Shown here: in pieces, positions 34,237 to 44,800 of the stretch
Position numbering within the stretch: the stretch's first letter is position 1
How the letters are laid out: each line of letters begins with the position of its first letter
DNA from: Coremacera marginata
Taxonomy: Eukaryota > Arthropoda > Insecta > Diptera > Sciomyzidae
DNA length: 64,000 nt
Reading direction: 5' to 3'
Assembly: GCA_914767935.1 (NCBI GenBank)
Contig: OU612047.1
Span: 157,858,492 to 157,922,491, forward strand
Notes under the pieces: generated by a model
What the model was told of the DNA's origin: nothing
The model's input: the letters and a program-made list of their open reading frames with translations, nothing else
The model's database searches: none
Program-made: the position numbers and the translations under genes

Positions 34237-34500
34237 AGCAGGTACACGAAGCGAACGTTGTTCAAGCAATTATGTCGGAAGCACCTCAATTCCAGGCTTA
34301 AAATTGTTGAAATTTCAGCTTACATTGCTGCTAGAATATTTAATGACGGCTACACCTCCATTCTGAAGCTTATGAATAAGCTGGGTATAATTATTGGCAC
34401 CTACTGCAAAGTTTTCGCCGAAAACTCCGATGAGGCACGAGTTGCGAAGTATAACCGAAAGAGTCTCTCTAAGACAACAGCAGCTCGTACAGCTCGGTAA
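34237..34500 (+). pseudogene. Unidentified protein fragment, probably from a transposon
   Basis: The second part of a 117-residue frame reads ISAYIAARIFNDGYTSILKL, then MNKLGIIIGTYCKVFAE and DEARVAKYNRKSLSKTTAAR. The 'A-x-FNDG-x-x-x-L-x-x-L-x-x-x-G' pattern is one I associate with uncharacterised arthropod transposon proteins, but I cannot name the family. The upstream part of the frame (34147-34230) is translated AT repeat and is not coding. It stops at 34500 with RQP-type residues following. Regarded as a short relic. Confidence 0.35.
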
Positions 34501-36411
34501 CGGCAGCCGTTCCAAGATAATCAGCTTTAAAAGATTAGATTGACCCGTAAGTCACTTAAACTTATAGTTATACCGTATCGAAACTTTAAACGTGATTATC
34601 TGGAAACTACTTTTTCAAAATATGTTCGTGTAACTCAAAAAGTTGTTAACCGATTAGGCTGAAGTTTTGACAGGTTTCTCTCTATAGTAGCAAGTTTAAG
34701 ATATCGTGTGTTTTATTTTCATTTTAGTGACGTCTTTAAGGAAAACAATCTTTCTATATCAATATGATTTTTTTTTCAGATCACATTAATAATTTTGAAG
34801 AATCTTGAAAATTTTAATTTTTTTTTCATGGCTTTACTTCGTTTGTGCGCATGTTTCTCTCGTTAATAGACTATATTTTATAGCTTGAATATTCACTTAT
34901 ACTACCATCATGTTTTATATAACTATATTTCTTTTTCCTCCATTCATCTAAGATAACTTCTATCTCAATCTGTCACCTCACAGCAAGCCTTAAATTGACC
35001 TAAACTCAACGGAGAAAATATATGTATGATACAAGCAACGACCTTGTGAACTCACAACACAATCAGACACTTTGTCTATCATTGCAACGAACTGTTTGAC
35101 CAACATTTTCTTAACATCAATTTAGTTTGTTGTTGTTGTGGTTTTTTTAACTTATTTATACATATTTACAGCTCGCTCTATTCCTAACCAAGGATGCGCT
35201 GGCATAACATAAATACTAGCTGACAACACTAATATATACAACACATAGCCACACACACACATACATATACACAACTAGACTCCAATGTGTCTGCTGCTGT
35301 GAAGGTGAATCTAGCCGACTGACTGCATGTTCAGATATTTATGGGACTTTAATGGGGTCTTTGAAAAATTTCCCATAAATTGTTTGATTTTATTTTGTTT
35401 ATCATAGTTAATGCATTGACTGGGTTCAATTAAAAAGCGACCAACTGTGCGCGTCTTATATGCGCGTATGTGTGTGTGTGTGTGTGCTGAACTTAAAGCA
35501 TGCAGTTGAGTTACAGAGACCACCTAACGTGTCACTGAATTTCTTCGGCAACGTCTTGAGAATTTCATGTTTATTCCATTCTTTATTTTTAATTTAAACG
35601 TCTGCAGTTTTCAGCACCCGCCGCTAATCTTGAAAAAGATCTACCGCCGATCTTTGATAATCTATGATGATGCACAGTAAGAAATTTTTTTTAGCATTGT
35701 CACCAGCTTGAGCTAAATTTTTGATTTTAAGATTATATTTAAATGATCGCCCCACCTGGTTGGCATTTTATTTAAATACTCTTAACACTTTGCTCACCAG
35801 CTGTTAAGTTAACAGTTCTTCTGTTGATCCTTTAATAATATTCCTTGACATTGTATTTGTCTGGCTACACTGCATTAATCTTCTGCCCAATCAATCCCAT
35901 CACCAGCAGCGTTTGTTGCCAGCGTGTCTGTTTGATAAATTGAGTGTTGGCTGTCTCTTGGTGTTGGCAATTTTTTTTTTTTTTTTTTGCGGAGCCTCAC
36001 ACCATGCATTCTAAGCTTACAGACTTCCATCTAACGTTATTTTTAGCTTGACCAAAACAGGTGTTGAGCTCCCAGCAAGGCAAGTCAAGTCCAGTCATTG
36101 AAATGAACGCTGGCTGGTCTCCCGTGTATTTAACACTTGAAAAAATTATGCAATGAAAGTTGTGCAATATAAACGATCGTAAAAATGAACGCATGCAATA
36201 TTTATGACCATCACGAATGACAACATGACGAATTTGATTGAGTTTGTGCGAGCTGCAAACACGATCATTCAGAAAGAAGATTGCTACCAGAAACAGTGTT
36301 AGAGCTGATTGTTGCAGCAACATGTTGATAACTTTTAATGTTGACTTAATCCTAACAGGCCTTGAAGAGATGTTACGTTAAAGGTTCACATGATGGTTAT
36401 GGTATGGTTTG
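34501..36411. other. Mostly non-coding, unique-looking stretch
   Basis: Contains a (TG)n run at 35468-35486, CA-rich sequence near 35250 and a T-run at 35969-35988. Apart from the exon candidate at 36220-36323 I see no coding signal. Confidence 0.45.
36220..36323 (-). CDS. Candidate first exon of a secreted protein (weak)
   Basis: Minus-strand frame beginning at 36323 with ATCAACATG, a favourable fly start context. The first ~24 residues look like a signal peptide: polar LLQQ, then hydrophobic SALTLFLVAIFFLN, then DRVCSS with a plausible cleavage after the small residues. The following residues are HKLNQIRHVVIRDGHKYC. The open frame continues to 35997, but its later part (RSFILHNFHCIIFSS...) looks non-coding, so a splice donor would be expected around 36190-36230. 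I do not see a strong one. No homology is recognised; chance is a real alternative. Confidence 0.25.
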
Positions 36412-37520
36412 GATGTTGGGATTGGGTATTGACTTTTGGGTATTGTGTGTTTAGTGTTAAGTACTGGGTATTTTCTATTGGATTTTAGGCATTGAGTATT
36501 GGGTGTTGCGTATTAAGTAGTGGGTATTGAGTATTTTGTATTACGTATTTGGTATTGATATTGCATACTGGTCATTGGGTATAAGGTATTGTATACTGGG
36601 TATTGTGTTTTGGGTATTTTTTATTAGGTATTGGGTTTTGATACAGGTTATTGGGTATTTGGTATTAGGTATTGGGTATTGTATATTGATATTGCATATT
36701 GGGTATTAGGTCTTGAGTATTTGGAATTAGGTATGGAGTATTAGGTATTGGGTATTTTGAGATGGATATTTTGCATTTGAGGTTTGGTTACGAATATTAT
36801 GCATTGGGTATTTGGTTTTGATATTGCATATTAATTTTATGAGATTGGTCATTGTGTATTGGGTATTGGTACTGTCTTTTGGCTATTAGGTTTTAGGTAT
36901 TGGGTGTTGTGTATTTGGTATTGGGTATTGGACACTAATATTGCATATTGACTTAATGTCGGGACATCGGGTATTTCGTATTAGGTATTGTGAATTGAGT
37001 TTTGATACTGGATATTGGTCATTTGGAATTTGGCATTGAGTATCGAATATTAAGTATTGAGTATTTGGTATTAGGTATTGGGTATTAGGTATTGGGTATT
37101 GTGAGATGGGTATTTTGTATTGGAGATTTGGTAAAGAATATTACGTAATGGGTATTTGGTTTTGATATTGCATATTAAGTTAATGTGATTGGTCATTGTG
37201 TATAGGGTATTGGTACTGTGTTTTGGCTATTGGGCATTAGATATTGTGTGTTGGGATTTTTGTATTAGGTATTGGATATTATTTATTTATTTATTTATTT
37301 ATTTATTGGCCAACCAAGGCAATTTACTTATTTTAACAGGTTTTTTATTTATTTACTTATTCTAACAGGCTTTTTTTTAATATTGCATATTAATATTGCA
37401 TATTGACTTGAAAGCATTGTGATTGACTATTGCGCATTAGGTACTGGGTATTGGACATCGGGTATTGTAAATTGAGTATTGAGTATTTGGTATAAGGTAT
37501 TTTAGATTGGGTATTGGTTG
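36412..37520 (+). repeat. G/T-rich degenerate minisatellite (TATTGGG)
   Basis: About 1.1 kb of variants of TATTGGG and TATTAGG, such as TATTGGGTATTAGGTATTGGG, with TTGATATTGCATATTG phrases recurring at larger spacing (36560, 36685, 36820, 36940, 37160, 37390). C is nearly absent from the plus strand through most of it. Longer period: the segment around 36720-36870 resembles that around 37065-37225, so there is a higher-order unit of about 345 bp. It is interrupted by an ATTT-rich retroposon tail at 37266-37375. Confidence 0.85.
37266..37375 (-). mobile_element. 3' tail of a LINE inside the minisatellite
   Basis: Read on the minus strand, AGTAAATTGCCTTGGTTGGC is followed by CAATAAATAAATAAATAAAT, like the (AAAT)n ends of the LINEs at 32125 and 41752. 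A partial copy of the adjoining TTATTTACTTATTNTAACAGG sequence appears twice (37322 and 37347). It is a short 5'-truncated insertion or the remains of one. Confidence 0.5.
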
Positions 37521-37683
37521 GCATGCCAACTATCGTGAGGTCAAATTCTGTACAAAAATCTAAAATTCAACTCAAAAATCTGTACAATTCTGTACGCTAT
37601 TTGCTATTTGTACGCTATATCCTGGGAAATGATTCCATTATTCTTGACGAAATCGACCTGTAATAGATTCGTAGTCTCTGAGG

Positions 37684-38107
37684 TTATTCCGTATTTGTGC
37701 TGCAAATGCTTTTGCTTCCTAAGACTGTACATAAAAGTAAAACTTGCATATATTTGTTTGATTTTTCAGCATTTTCAACAGCATCTTGTCTCGTTCCCTC
37801 AAAATTTTGAAGAAAATTCCTGTTTTGCGAACGAATTTGTTTATTCATATTTTCCTCAAAAAGGAGTTCGCCAAGCACAACTCTTTTTTTTTGGATTGGT
37901 TGGACTTTGACTTTCTTAATTATACTCACGGCTTTACGTAAAGTCTGCTTACTATTATACGATCCTAAAAAATTTCTTAACTCAGCTCTTACTTGATTGT
38001 GTTCAAGTCTTTTCTTCTCCATGAACTTTCTGAATCTTGCCAACACCTGTTGTTGCAAATGTTCCTTGTGCTCTTCGAATTTCTTCTTGAGCTCAGCTCT
38101 ACTTGCC
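37684..38107 (-). other. Unidentified Lys/Glu-rich open frame
   Basis: A 124-residue frame (from 38058), extendable upstream without a stop through RAELKKKFEEHKEH to about 38107. It is rich in charged residues with a likely coiled coil (LQQQVLARFRKFMEKKRLEH, then NQVRAELRNFLGS). It ends in a region with little character. Upstream in another frame lies RPVRKVNPEACYRFLDKEKW, so an older and longer gene may be broken by a shift near 38110. I do not recognise the family. It could be a processed pseudogene or a transposon gene fragment. Confidence 0.3.
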
Positions 38108-39980
38108 CTGTCCCCACTTTTCTTTATCGAGAAACCTGTAGCATGCCTCCGGATTCACCTTACGCACGGGTCGTCTCTAAATCTTCCTTGCTTTAAGGTC
38201 CATCTTAAAAAAAATTCCATTGCAAAATGGGAACAAATACATAATATTATTTTTTATCTTGTCTCACCTTCCGAAAAATGCTTCGAAATAAAATGTTCGT
38301 CTCGGGCGTTACTACTTTTCAACTCGCTATTAAGGAGAAATGTGAAAACAAAAATTAGAAAAAACCAGGGAAATCTCAATGCGCCATTCCTAAGAATACT
38401 TTTACAAAGTTGAGCTATAATTGATATTACAATTTCGAACTTACATAACTTTTTGCACCACTAAATGCTCAAACACTTTTTTTTCGGTATCTGAGTTTTA
38501 ATTTTCCACTGACGGTGTTTTGACATTTCAAGCACATTTTTGCACAGTATGTACTACAAAAGCTTAAAAAATTTACTTGCTACACTTGACTTTTAACTTA
38601 AAAATATCCCAAAGTATTATTCATTTTGGAGTTTTAGCTTTTATCATATGAAAGACAGACCATCTTTTCATATAGAAATATGGCTATTTATATAATATCT
38701 TCAATTTGAATTTTTTCGGTTCGTCCGAAATATGTAAAAATAACTATTTTATTTCATCCCAAAACTATTTTAACTCCATAGTATTTGCTTGCATTCATGC
38801 CTCAGCCTTTTCTTACTTTAGAATTGAATTTTTATGTAAAACTTTTAACTTAAACTATTGTGTGTTAGCTCAAGTTTTATACCTCACTTGGCACATTAAT
38901 TAACCGTTAACTTTAACAGCAAGCACTTTGATTACACGGCGCCAAAATTACTACTCATAAAAAAAGACGAAAATTACAAAAACTGAGTAATAAATATTCA
39001 ACATAAAAAAAAAACCTATGCATAATAATTTGAAAAATTATTAATTTTGTCATTATTGAATTTTTCTCATAGGTCGAAAGATAATTTTACGATTTCATGC
39101 TTTTTGAACACTTGCCATTAATTTGAACAAATACCGGACGCCGAACGATTATGTTAAGGTGGAACCGAACGCCTGGATATATATGAAGTTGTCGTATATT
39201 GTGAATTCAATAATTTAAACATTTTATTACATTTTGGTTTATTTCAACTGTGACATCATTAAATATTTTATTACTTTTATGGTTGTTGTTGTTGTTGCTG
39301 TTGTTGTTACTGTTATTTTTGTATCGTCGTCATTGTTGCTGTTGCTTACGAATTGTTAATAAAATGTTATACATCTGTTCATGAAAAGAAACAAAATAAT
39401 TTAAAACACAGCGCAACAATAAGCTGAGAAACAATAACAACAATCACAACAACAATTACAACAACAATAACCGAAACAATAAAGCGGCAAGAAAAAAAGG
39501 CCAAAATAGGCATAAAGGTTTTTAATGACCATGAAATGAATGGATCGGGACGAATATAATAGAAGCGTTTAATGTGCTGGCCCGCTGAAAAAGGGTTGCA
39601 CCAGGGTCATCATCATCGGCGTCATGATGATCATCATCTTCAGTATTATTTTCAAGAATATGATAATCATCATCAGCAGCCGACAGCGAAACAATTACAA
39701 AAAAAAAAAACAATAATAATCACAACAACACAAATAACTGCAATGAAATGCCAAAAAATAATTAAATATTTTTATTATTAGAAAAATTAATTGGTTTTTT
39801 GTTTCTAAAAGTCAAGGCTACATTTCGAAACCGGTTGCAGGTGTTATATTGTATTCGGTTAAATAATGCAATGATTGCATTCGGTTCACATACGATTGGA
39901 TGTACAATACGAATGTATTGTAGCAAAAAAACATATTAAATAAAACAAAGATTTACCTTATCCTTTTAAATAAGCATATA
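38108..39980. other. Non-coding stretch with microsatellites
   Basis: TTG runs at 39280-39310, ACAACAA runs at 39430-39475 and CAT/ATC runs at 39609-39680. No gene recognised. Confidence 0.5.
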
Positions 39981-41175
39981 CAACCTTGTTCAAAAAGAAA
40001 GGTTTATTTATTGAAAAAATTAAAGTACAAGTTTATGCATCCAAATCAATATTGTCGCCTTCAAAGTAGTCCCCGTCAACTGCAACGCACATAAGCTTAA
40101 TGCAGTCACGGAAACCTTTCTGAAACACGGTTTGTTGGTATGGCCTTCAGAGCGTTCACCGATTTTTCCATGACCTCTTCTTTGCTGGTGAAACGCGTTC
40201 CTCAAAACGGTTTTTTGACTCGATCGAACAGGAAAAAATCACTCGGAGCCAGGTCAGGTGAATTTGCCGGCTGCTGTTTTTGGCCAAAAAGTCACGAATA
40301 AGATGAGCATTGTGCGATGGTGCATTGTCGTGGTAAAAAATCCATGATTTGTTTTGCCACAACTGCGGCCTTTTTTGGCGAATTGCTTCACGTAAACGTC
40401 TTATAACGTCCAAATAATACTGTTTATTGACCGTTTGACCATCTGGCAAAAATTCATGGTGAACTACACCATTGTAGTCCATGAAAACAGTGAGCATCGC
40501 CTTCTTTTTGACTGAAAACGACGTGGTTTCTTCGGTCTGGGTTCGCTTGGCGACCGCCATTCACTCGCCTGATGCCTGGCTTGCGTGTCATACTCGTATG
40601 CCTATGTCTCATCACCAGTAATGATGGATTCGATGAATGATTATTCGTTTTTGACCATTCCCACCATGTCTTTCGCGATAGCAACTTGGTCTCTTTTTTG
40701 CATGAAATTGAGTTCTTTCGGTACAAAAATCAGTATAAAATTTCTTGATTTTTTCAACGTTTTCATCGGTAGTCGAACACGATGGCCGCCCGGTACAAGG
40801 GTCGTCTTCTACTTCGTCTTGGCCACTCACAAATCGGTTAAACCACTTGTTTCCCTTCTGAAACGATAGAGCAGAGTCACCGTAACATTTCACTAAGATT
40901 TTACGCGTATCGGCGCAGTTGAAACCATTTTTCACACAAAATTTAATGCAAACTCGTTGCTCAATTTTTTCTTCCATCGTAAAAATCGAAGACACGAAAC
41001 AAGTTGTAAACAAAACTCTGTCACTTTACCAAATGTCAACGAGAGACGCTGATATTTGGCAGCCTTGTCATAGATACATGTGGATACATAGATACATATT
41101 AAAAAAAAATGTTTCGAATCGGACAGTTAAGTCCGGTTCATAGTGTGAATGAACCTTTCTTCTTGAACAAGGTAG
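39981..41175 (-). mobile_element. mariner (DD34D) element, inactive
   Basis: Terminal inverted repeats of 30 bp: 39981-40010 begins CAACCTTGTTCAAAAAGAAA, and the far end read inwards begins CTACCTTGTTCAAGAAGAAA; 26 of 30 match. TA borders both sides (39979-39980 and 41176-41177). At about 1.2 kb it is slightly shorter than a full mariner. The transposase on the minus strand is broken. Confidence 0.85.
40033..40977 (-). pseudogene. mariner transposase, frameshifted
   Basis: The start MEEKIEQRVCIKFCVKNGFN (40977) leads into a helix-turn-helix with KWFNRFVSGQDEVEDDPCTG and RPSCSTTDENVEKIKK. The middle is in another frame, with MVRMGHR-like text replaced by shifted residues near 40610. The second catalytic Asp is in IFYHDNAPSHN (about 40300). 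The expected third-Asp box, SPDLAPSDFFLFDRVKK, is present but in a different frame (about 40200-40250) and is followed by a stop. The C-terminus VAVDGDYFEGDNIDLDA ends at 40033. At least three shifts, so it makes no transposase. Role would have been cut-and-paste transposition. Confidence 0.8.
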
Positions 41176-41177
41176 TA

Positions 41178-41751
41178 TTTATGAGAGTTCTTACGTAATG
41201 TATTGTTGAAAATTAATTCAAGAAAACCAAATTTTGGTGATATTCCATAAGTGGAAATAATTTCAAAGAAAGTTAACATAGTCTATTTTTGTGTGTTCGG
41301 ATATAAATATTGGTAATAATTAGGGATCTCGATATTTATCGCGCTTTATTCGAGTACTCGAAACCCGAAAAGAAGGCGCGGTAGCTCCAGTGCGCAGTGC
41401 ACTTGAAAAAACAATGCAGAAGGAATTTGTGTTTTTTGAAGACAGACATTCATAGGGGTTCAACCCTTCAATGGAGTTCAATTCAGGAGTGATATGAACT
41501 TTACTCAATATTTTTCCTCAGTTTCTGTGTGTTTAGTAGGGGGACCTAAAGAAGGTTTGAGAAGAGGGAGAAAATAAAAGGACCATCTAATGCACTTGAC
41601 TCCTCAAGCGGCTAATTCGGTAAAGCTATCAACTATAATCGCAATTCTTCCCCCCAGAAAGGTAGCAAATAGAGCTTGGTCGAGTTTAGAAGAAACTTTA
41701 TGAGTTTAAAAATAGCAGGACCAGTTCATACGTTTGATCCCTCAAGAAGTC
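41178..41751. other. Non-coding flank of LINE
   Basis: No gene recognised. Two loosely similar phrases, GGACCATCTAATGCACTTGA (41580) and GGACCAGTTCATACGTTTGA (41721), each followed by CCCTCAAG/CTCCTCAAG, hint at an older diverged repeat. Confidence 0.4.
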
Positions 41752-42434
41752 AATTTATTTATTTATTTTGGTCTACTGATTATAAACAATCTGACAGACT
41801 AATTAAATTAAAATAAAACATAATGTAAAGTAATAAAGTAGAACAGTAATAATAACATAACAATTATTAGATTGAGAAATAGATGCTCAATAAATACAAA
41901 ACTAGATTGCACTATAAAATATGAAACAGGAAAGGCACAAAGCAAGTAAATTAAAAATAGTTTAGCTAATTATACAAAATAAATAAATCCAGTTTAAAGC
42001 GCGATAGACTAACACTAAAATTCAAAACGCATGCAAGACTATTGGAGAGACGCTTACATCGAATAATAGGCGAATTAAGTGCATAATTAGTTCTATGAGC
42101 ACTATCCTCGAATAATCTATTGATCCTTAAATTCCTAGGAGGATTATACAATCGGAATAACGTTGATATCTCGGGGCAATTAATCTTAGCGGATAGCACA
42201 TTATAAACAAATATTAAGGAGCAGTAAGAGCGTCTGTCTTTTAGTGATTGCAACCCTAGCAATTTCCTTCTAGACTCGTATGACGCAAGACCATCAGGCC
42301 ATTTTAATATGCGTAGAGCGTACTTTAAGAACAATTTTTGAATTTTCTCAATGCGATTAGAGTGCTAATCATAAAACGGATTCCAAATAATCGCGCAGTA
42401 TTCCACCTTGGTTCTAACTAGAGAGACATACAGA

Positions 42435-43164
42435 CAAGGTCGCCAGTCAAAATTCGAAACAATTCCCACGGAAATTACCTCTTTCCCACAGTACCATAAA
42501 TTAAATACCAAAACTACCACGGTCAAAATAAACAAAAAAATTCCCACCGCAATTAAAAAATATCACAAAAAATCCCGCGATCATCAAAAATTACCATAAA
42601 TAACCGCGATTTTTAAAAATACCACCAAAAATCCCATATGCATTTAAAAATACCGCAATAAATCAAAATTTTCGGAAAATCTGGAGATGTTCAGATGCAT
42701 TTGTAATAAGAAATAGAAAACGTACGAACAAGGTCGTAACACTTCGTTTACTCTAACACTTTACAACTAAAAAACCAAAGATAAAATAGTGGTATTCAAT
42801 GAAGGCCGTATTTATGATGTTTATTGCATAAGAGCGATATAATTATAGAAGCGTATTTTGCAACAACAAAATTTCAAGGAATTTTACAAAGGTTACTTAC
42901 GTCATAAAATCGTGGTGTAAACAGAGCGTTCAATGCGTATATTGGCAATGATTTTATATGAACTTTTTGCTTAATAAATGTGAAAAAATAATATAAAAAA
43001 AAAATTCCCAAATTCCCACGGCACTACTGACACTGAATTCCCACACAAATTAAAAAATACCACGCTGAATTAAAAAACACCATGGAAATTCCTAAAAAAA
43101 AAATTCCCAAGGGCAATTAAAAATTACCACGAATGGAACTTTTCCCACAAAACTGGCAACCTTG
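42435..43164. mobile_element. Non-autonomous hAT, 730 bp, copy 1
   Basis: Starts CAAGGTCGCCAGTCAAAAT and ends with TTTTGTGGG... complement: read inwards from 43164 it is CAAGGTTGCCAGTTTTG. The tips match at 12 of 13. A perfect 8-bp duplication CATACAGA flanks it (42427-42434 and 43165-43172), and removing element plus one duplicate rejoins the LINE frame KALY|VSLVR. Both sides have subterminal runs of variants of AAAAATACCAC / AATTCCCAC / CGCAATTAAAAAA. Same family as 55141-57472. No coding capacity. Confidence 0.88.
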
Positions 43165-44157
43165 CATACAGAGCTTTTAAAGTTAATGGATCTTTAAAAT
43201 TAACCGACTTTCTCTTAATGAATCCTAACAAAGCGAACGATTTACCAATAATTAAATCAGTTTTAAAATTAAATTTAATTAAAATTTGAGTCAAAAATGA
43301 CTCCCAAGTCTTTATTTTCCGTATCAGAACACAATTTTCAATGCTGTAATCGAAATGGTTAGGTTGAACACTTTTTGTATAGAAGAGTACACAACATTTA
43401 TTGATGTCTAATTCAAGGTTGTTAAGCAAGCACCAATTGTTGAATTTAGATAATACAGCTTGCAAATTAAGGCAATCAGAAGCATTTGTAATATTTGAAA
43501 AAAGTTTGACATCATCCGCAAAAAGTAAACACTTAGCAAAAGAGAAAATTGTTGGCAGATCATTTATGAATACTAAGAAAAGTAAAGGACCGCAGTGCGT
43601 TCCCTGAGGTATCCCCGAAGAGGCATCGATTGCAACTTCCGACTCATTAGAGTCTATTTTCACAAATAATTTACGTTTAGTCAAAAAACTGTAGAAAAAA
43701 TTTAGAAGCGATTCGAAAAAACCGAAATTTTTCAATTTTAATAAAAGAATCCTGTGATCTACTTTATCGAACGCTTTAGAAAAATCAGTGTACACTACAT
43801 CAAGCTGACCAAATTTCTCCATACCATAGCAACTGTGATATGGTTTGAAATTAAAGCTAAATTAGTGCTAGTTGATCTACCAGGCAGGAAACCATGCTGA
43901 CGACAGTCACACATATGATTTTTAATAACTTCGTATAATTTTTTATTCAAAATACTGTCAAATAGCTTAGCAAGGGTAACTTGCTTAACAATAGCTCTGT
44001 CATTATTGACGTCTGCACGATTTCCTGATTTAAATATTGGAACAATGGAACAAATTTTCCAGATATCCAAACATTTTCGTGATTTGAGGCACAAATTAAA
44101 TAAGAATAAAATGGGATTCACGACATTGCTTACACATAGTTTGAAGAAACTTTTCAT
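43165..44157 (-). pseudogene. LINE reverse transcriptase remnant
   Basis: Two overlapping frames. 43795-44157 carries ICSIVPIFKSGNRADVNNDR and CRQHGFLPGRSTSTNLALIS. 43124-43822 carries VVYTDFSKAFDKVDHRIL, SSGIPQGTHCGPLLFLVFIN and LLFADDVKLFSN, then INKCCVLFYT and LLGFIKRKSVNFKDPLTLKA. The FADD active site is intact, but a shift near 43810 separates fingers from palm. The last 13 residues of the second frame come from the inserted hAT, not from the LINE. Confidence 0.75.
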
Positions 44158-44800
44158 TTTTAAAATTTGACTTTAAGTCGGAAATTGCAGATACGACATC
44201 CTCTTCAGATATACTGAAGTAGCAAATGTGCCAATAGGTAAGTTGCTATAGTCTTCATAAACACTTTGAAAAAATTTTGCAAAAAGATTACAGGAATCAC
44301 GTGTGTTGTTTGAAGATTTACCTTCATATTCCATGCTCACTGGGATACCATTAGAACCACGTTTATCGTTGATGTAGCGCCAAATATATGATGGATTTGA
44401 TTGTAATTGAGACTGTATTTTTAAAACACATTGATTCTAAGTGGAGAAAATTAAATTCACTGAACAATTGCTCGAAGCGACTTCGATCAGTACTGTTTTG
44501 ACTATTCTGGAATTTCTTGAAAGCTTTATTTTTAAGATTTTTTAAATGGGACAAACCTTTATTAAACCAGGGGCGCTTATTTCGTCGAATAAATGATTTA
44601 ACAGGTACGAGACTAGATATAGCAAAATAAAATTGTTCATAAATATGCACATACGCATCATTTGGATCAGAAAATGAATCTAATAAAGAGCAGTGATATT
44701 GAGCTAAAATGCGAATTTGTGGGAGATATGAACAACAATGGACAATTTTCTTGAGTTTTTGTATATTATGCAGGGGGAACCCCAGAAAAATGGCAGATAG

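Larger units (their letters stand above)
41752..44800 (-). mobile_element. jockey/CR1-like LINE, decayed, interrupted by a hAT
   Basis: Minus-strand relic. From 5' to 3': the linker RRNKRPWFNKGLSHLKNLKN (about 44580), RT (44157 down to 43165), the C-terminal SLVRTKVEYCAIIWNPFYD (about 42420) and ALRILKWPDGLASYESRRKL (about 42310), then a 3' UTR ending in AAATAAATAAATTGAC at about 41752. The endonuclease is missing, so it is 5' truncated. Similar in type to the LINE at 28680-32125 but not the same family. A 730-bp hAT (42435-43164) splits it between KALY and VSLVR. Confidence 0.75.

Noticed and set aside
36412..37520. Telomere (TTAGG)n array or CRISPR-like array
   Set aside because: Units are variable TATTGGG forms, not pure TTAGG, and dipterans lack TTAGG telomeres; no spacer structure, and the DNA is eukaryotic.
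39522..39713. Asp/His-rich frame with a hydrophobic start resembling a signal peptide
   Set aside because: Composition comes from the CAT/ATC repeats at 39609-39680 and the A-run near 39700; a chance frame.
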